Assembly (NCBI GenBank): GCA_007126855.1
Contig: SLAK01000010.1
Coordinates: forward strand, 1 to 8,211
Length of the DNA stretch: 8,211 nt
Reading direction: 5' to 3'
Source: Dehalococcoidia bacterium
Lineage (GTDB): Bacteria > Chloroflexota > Dehalococcoidia > Tepidiformales > Tepidiformaceae
Shown: in pieces, positions 5,722 through 8,211 of the stretch
Numbering within the stretch: the stretch's first letter is position 1
How the letters are laid out: each line of letters starts with the position of its first letter
Notes under the pieces: generated by a model
What the model was told of the DNA's origin: nothing
Seen by the model: only the letters and a program-made list of their open reading frames with translations
Databases searched by the model: none
Translations under genes and position numbers: made by a program

Positions 5722-6681
5722 ATGACTCACGATCTCCACACGCTGAAACGCATCGACGCTCGAACCGTATGGCAGCACGAAGCCCGCGACTTCACGCCCT
5801 GGCTCCTGGAGCACATCGACGAGCTGAACCGCGCCATCGGCTTCGAAATCGAGCTGGATGGACGCGAGGGCCGAGTGGGGCCATTCGCTGTAGATCTCTT
5901 CGGCACAGAGGTTCAAACGAATCATCCTGCGATTATCGAGAACCAGCTGACTGATACCGATCATTCGCATCTCGGGCAGCTGCTGACTTACGCAGCGGGA
6001 TTAAAGGCTGGTGTGATCGTGTGGATTGCGCCGCGCTTCCGTGACGAACACCGCGAGGCGCTGACCTGGCTGAACGAGGTCTCGGGGGAGGCGGTGAACT
6101 TCTTCGGTGTGGAGATAGAGATCCTGGAGATCAACGGCCAGCGGGCGCCAAACTTCAAACTGGTCGCGGAGCCGAACACGTGGGCGAAGACCGGGGCCGC
6201 TCTGACGTGGAGCCAGGCGGCGCTCCAGTCGCCGAGGATGGCTGCCTACCAGGCCTTCTATAGCGATGTGTTGGCGCTGCTGCGAGAGCGTCACCCAGAC
6301 GTTACCTCCATGAGGAAGGCACAACCCGCAAGCTGGCTAAGCATGGCGGCAGGCCGTGCCGCGTACCGCTTTACACTGGCATTCACTCAGGACGCGCGCT
6401 TCTGTATGCAGGCGGAGGCTGACACCACGGACCGGGAAAAGAACCTTGAAGACATCGAGTCTCTCTGGCAGAACCTGGACCCGGCGGAATGGCAGGATCT
6501 CGGGCAGTTGGTGCTGGATACTTCGGAAACTCGCCGTGCACAGCGAATCACGCTCTTCGCTCCCCGAAGCGTGACCATTGACTCGGACGAAGAAGAGCTC
6601 GACTGGCTAAAGGAATGGATCGTGGGGAGCACAGCGCGGTTCGTCGAGTACTTCCGCCCAAGGATCAAGGCGCTGTCGTAG
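5722..6681 (+). CDS. DUF4268 protein with N-terminal PD-(D/E)XK nuclease-like domain
   Basis: I recognise this 319-residue protein as a DUF4268-type protein. The N-terminal 155 residues look like a restriction-nuclease fold: an opening helix with WQHEARDFTPWL (17-28), VGPFAVDLF (52-60) with Asp58, IIENQ (71-75) giving Glu73-x-Gln75, then HLGQLLTYAAG (83-93) with Gln86 and Tyr90. This D...ExQ...QxxxY order matches PD-(D/E)XK enzymes such as the NucS nuclease domain, except that Gln replaces the usual Lys of ExK. VVWIAPRF-like text at 98-106 and the conserved FFGVEIEIL (127-135) follow. Residues about 165-312 are the DUF4268 part (MAAYQAFYSDVL; YFRPRIK at the end). No methylase or helicase lies beside it. 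ATG 5722 has GAGGA ending seven bases upstream; ATG 5716 is an alternative two codons earlier. Codon use is somewhat less GC-rich than its neighbours. DNA cleavage is an inference. Confidence 0.82.
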   Translation: MTHDLHTLKRIDARTVWQHEARDFTPWLLEHIDELNRAIGFEIELDGREGRVGPFAVDLFGTEVQTNHPAIIENQLTDTDHSHLGQLLTYAAGLKAGVIVWIAPRFRDEHREALTWLNEVSGEAVNFFGVEIEILEINGQRAPNFKLVAEPNTWAKTGAALTWSQAALQSPRMAAYQAFYSDVLALLRERHPDVTSMRKAQPASWLSMAAGRAAYRFTLAFTQDARFCMQAEADTTDREKNLEDIESLWQNLDPAEWQDLGQLVLDTSETRRAQRITLFAPRSVTIDSDEEELDWLKEWIVGSTARFVEYFRPRIKALS

Positions 6682-6710
6682 CGCCGTTTCGCTGTGAGCA
6701 GATGCGAAGC

Positions 6711-6738
6711 GCCCCCGGAGCGCACTGCTGCCGGGGGC
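6711..6738 (+). terminator. Inverted repeat after the DUF4268 gene, possible terminator
   Basis: GCCCCCGG (6711-6718) pairs perfectly with CCGGGGGC (6731-6738). The loop can add an inner AGC/GCT pair. It begins 30 bases after the DUF4268 stop, the right place for a terminator, but the T-tract is missing (ACTTACGG follows), so intrinsic termination is uncertain. Confidence 0.4.
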
Positions 6739-6897
6739 ACTTACGGAGAGGGAAGCCGGTCCGGGGGCGGGCTGTGTAGTCGCACAGGCCGCTCCGGGAG
6801 CCAGGGCTTGCTGCAACGAGGAGGCCTTGCTGGCGCCTTTTTCAAAGGGCAATCGCACCCCGACAATCGCTATTTCTTGCGGCGCAGCCCGGCCGGT

Positions 6898-6930
6898 GGT
6901 GGCGCGCTTCCCCCTGTGCAGCGCGCCACC
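6898..6930. terminator. Strong inverted repeat between convergent genes, possible bidirectional terminator
   Basis: GGTGGCGCGC (6898-6907) and GCGCGCCACC (6921-6930) form a perfect 10-base stem with a 13-base loop. Outside it, CCGGT-like bases continue the symmetry if GGT is bulged on the left. It lies 11 bases beyond the ectC stop and about 216 bases after the DUF4268 stop, in a gap between converging genes, so termination for ectBC is the simplest role. No T-run follows on either strand. The rest of the 259-base gap 6682-6940 holds only a smaller stem (CTGTG 6772-6776 with CACAG 6783-6787) and no convincing gene. Confidence 0.4.
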
Positions 6931-6940
6931 GGTCGGCGGA

Positions 6941-7363
6941 CTATGGATTCGACGCGGCCGTTTCTTTCTCTTCCCCGTCGGGGGTGAGCAGCGGATAGAC
7001 GCCTTCTTCGTCGTGGGTTTCGTTCCCGACGAGGGGCGGGTTGAAGACGCAGATCATGCGAAGGTCGGTATGGGCGCGGAGCCAGTGCTTCTCATGGCCG
7101 TCCAGGCAATAGAAGGTGCCGTCGTTGATCGGGTAGACCTTGCCGGTCTCAATCAGCTCGATCTCGCCCTCGCCGCCGACGCAGTAGACCGCCTCGATGT
7201 GGTGCTTGTACCAGATGTAGGTTTCGCTGCCGGCCTTCAGGTGCGTGTCGTGCATGGAAAAGCCACAGCCATCTTTGGCCAGGAGGAGGCGCCGGCTGTT
7301 GAAGGTCGGCGCCTCGACGTCTCGGTCGGTCCCGACAAGGTCCTGAAGAGTTCGAACGATCAT
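6941..7363 (-). CDS. ectC: L-ectoine synthase
   Basis: EctC closes the ring of N-gamma-acetyl-2,4-diaminobutyrate with loss of water to make ectoine, the last step of compatible-solute synthesis in the cytoplasm. The 140-residue single-domain cupin begins MIVR-TLQD as family members do and contains the signature YKHHIEAVYCVGGEGE at 52-67. By established family knowledge the metal ligands are Glu57, Tyr85 and His93; all three occur here at exactly these positions (HHIEAVY, TFYCLD, HEKHWLRA). Thr40, Tyr52, His55, Phe107, Glu115 and His117 of the substrate pocket are also present. It should therefore be active. The start ATG (7361-7363) has GGAGGT immediately upstream. It follows ectB by 59 bases on the same strand, forming an ectBC unit. 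No ectD hydroxylase follows, so hydroxyectoine production is not supported within this window. Confidence 0.97.
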   Translation of the reverse strand: MIVRTLQDLVGTDRDVEAPTFNSRRLLLAKDGCGFSMHDTHLKAGSETYIWYKHHIEAVYCVGGEGEIELIETGKVYPINDGTFYCLDGHEKHWLRAHTDLRMICVFNPPLVGNETHDEEGVYPLLTPDGEEKETAASNP

Positions 7364-7422
7364 GCAACCTCCGGGGATGTACAGGTAGTGGTGAGCGCCA
7401 TGCGCTTCCCGGGTGTGAGCAC

Positions 7423-8211
7423 CTAAACGGCGACCGGTTCGCGGTCGGCCGCTTCGAGTGCGCCCGGGAGGGCCGCTTTGACGCTCTCCTTGAGGATTTC
7501 GAGGCCGGCCTTGAGCGATTCATCGTCGATGATGAGCGGCGGCAGAACCTTGATCACCTCGGACTCGGGGCCGGAGGTCTCGATGATGAGGCCGCGCTTG
7601 AAGGCTTCGGCGCTCACAGCGTTGGCGAAGTCGGGTATCGCGGTGGCGATGCCCTGGATGAGGCCGCGGCCGCGGAGTTCCGGCTCCTTGAGGCCGGGCA
7701 CGGTGGCGACGATGTCCTCGAGCACCGCGCGGACGATGTCGGCCTTGCGGAGGGTTTCCTTCTGGAGCCGGTCATCCTGCCAGTAGAGCTTGAGGGTCTC
7801 GGTCGCGGTAACGAAGGCGGCGTTGTTGCCGCGGAAGGTGCCGTTGTGCTCGCCGGGATCCCACTGATCAAGCTCCGGCTTCATAAGCGTGATGGCGAGC
7901 GGCTGGCCGATACCGCTAAGCGACTTGGAGAGGCAGATGATGTCGGGGTCGATGCCGAATTCTTCGAAGCTGAAGAAGGGGCCGGTGCGGCCACAGCCGG
8001 CCTGGATATCGTCGATGATAAGCAGCGTGCCGTGCTCGTGGCAGACGCGCTGGAGTTGTTGCATCCATTCTGCGGTGGCGGTGTGGAGGCCGCCCTCGGC
8101 CTGAATCGTTTCGACGATAACAGCCGCGGGGATCTCGACGCCGCTGCCGCTGGTTTCGAAATAGCGCTCGAGGTACTCGATGGTATTGAGGTCGTCCTTG
8201 AAGAAGCCCTC
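7423..8211 (-). CDS. ectB: Diaminobutyrate--2-oxoglutarate transaminase, C-terminal part (5' end off the window)
   Basis: EctB is a PLP class III aminotransferase that makes L-2,4-diaminobutyrate from aspartate-4-semialdehyde with glutamate as donor, the first step of ectoine synthesis. The frame stays open to the right edge, giving 262 visible residues of roughly 420 expected. The first visible residues read EGFFKDDLNTIEYLE. They are followed by IPAAVIVETIQAEGG (27-41), IDDIQAGCGRTG (66-77) with the Asp that holds the PLP ring nitrogen, ICLSKSLSGIGQP (92-104) with the PLP Lys96, and PGEHNGTFRGNNAAFVTA (119-136). The EHNGTFRGNN block is characteristic of EctB and related diaminobutyrate aminotransferases. 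The Met codon at 8062-8064 is internal. The 59-base gap to ectC contains the ectC ribosome site and a small AGCGC/GCGCT stem. ectA is expected beyond the right edge. A siderophore-type diaminobutyrate transaminase is the alternative, but adjacent ectC argues for EctB. Confidence 0.96.
   Translation of the reverse strand, partial: EGFFKDDLNTIEYLERYFETSGSGVEIPAAVIVETIQAEGGLHTATAEWMQQLQRVCHEHGTLLIIDDIQAGCGRTGPFFSFEEFGIDPDIICLSKSLSGIGQPLAITLMKPELDQWDPGEHNGTFRGNNAAFVTATETLKLYWQDDRLQKETLRKADIVRAVLEDIVATVPGLKEPELRGRGLIQGIATAIPDFANAVSAEAFKRGLIIETSGPESEVIKVLPPLIIDDESLKAGLEILKESVKAALPGALEAADREPVAV

Noticed and set aside
5722..6681. Restriction-modification system
   Set aside because: No DNA methylase, specificity subunit or helicase is present in the window, and the nuclease motif is atypical.
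6694..6987. A 97-codon plus-strand frame in the gap before ectC
   Set aside because: No ribosome site, no motif, runs through the inverted repeats and into the ectC antisense strand.
8062..8064. Met codon as the start of the ectB gene
   Set aside because: EctB homology continues unbroken upstream to the window edge, so the gene is cut by the edge and this Met is internal.

Overview
This is a GC-rich, tightly packed bacterial chromosomal window. It shows GTG/TTG-type start choices, 4-base start/stop overlaps and good Shine-Dalgarno sequences. The genes look like ordinary metabolism: haem precursor synthesis, ectoine synthesis, short-chain dehydrogenases and a transporter. I see no phage, transposon, CRISPR, tRNA or rRNA signal. 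The ectoine genes suggest a free-living organism that meets salt or drought stress. Base composition and gene style would fit a high-GC phylum such as Chloroflexota or Actinomycetota, but nothing here settles the lineage.

Layout, left to right. (1) Bases 1-2250, plus strand: the 3' end of hemL (glutamate-1-semialdehyde aminomutase), complete hemC (hydroxymethylbilane synthase) and a classical SDR dehydrogenase, each joined to the next by an ATGA overlap. They read as one translationally coupled operon. (2) 2327-2839, plus: a MarR-family regulator behind a short leader. (3) 2833-4611, minus, converging on the regulator with a 7-base overlap: a 592-residue protein made of two complete SDR domains in tandem, related by a gap-free internal duplication. 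This is the most unusual gene here. (4) 4778-5689, plus, divergent from the tandem SDR: a ten-helix EamA/DMT-type transporter. The shared 166-base gap holds a 17-base palindrome. (5) 5722-6681, plus: a DUF4268 protein whose N-terminal part looks like a PD-(D/E)XK nuclease fold with an ExQ variant of the motif. (6) 6682-6940: a gene-free stretch with two strong inverted repeats, probably ending transcription from both sides. (7) 6941-8211, minus: ectC and the 3' two thirds of ectB, the distal part of an ectABC ectoine operon whose ectA should lie beyond the right edge.

How they work together: HemL and HemC are successive contributors to tetrapyrrole synthesis, and EctB and EctC are the first and last enzymes from aspartate semialdehyde to ectoine. 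The middle block (SDR, MarR, tandem SDR, EamA exporter) could be a small regulated module for handling a carbonyl or alcohol compound, but that is inference from adjacency. The best candidates for something undescribed are the tandem SDR and the lone DUF4268 nuclease-like protein. Neither amounts to a clear new multi-gene system on this evidence.
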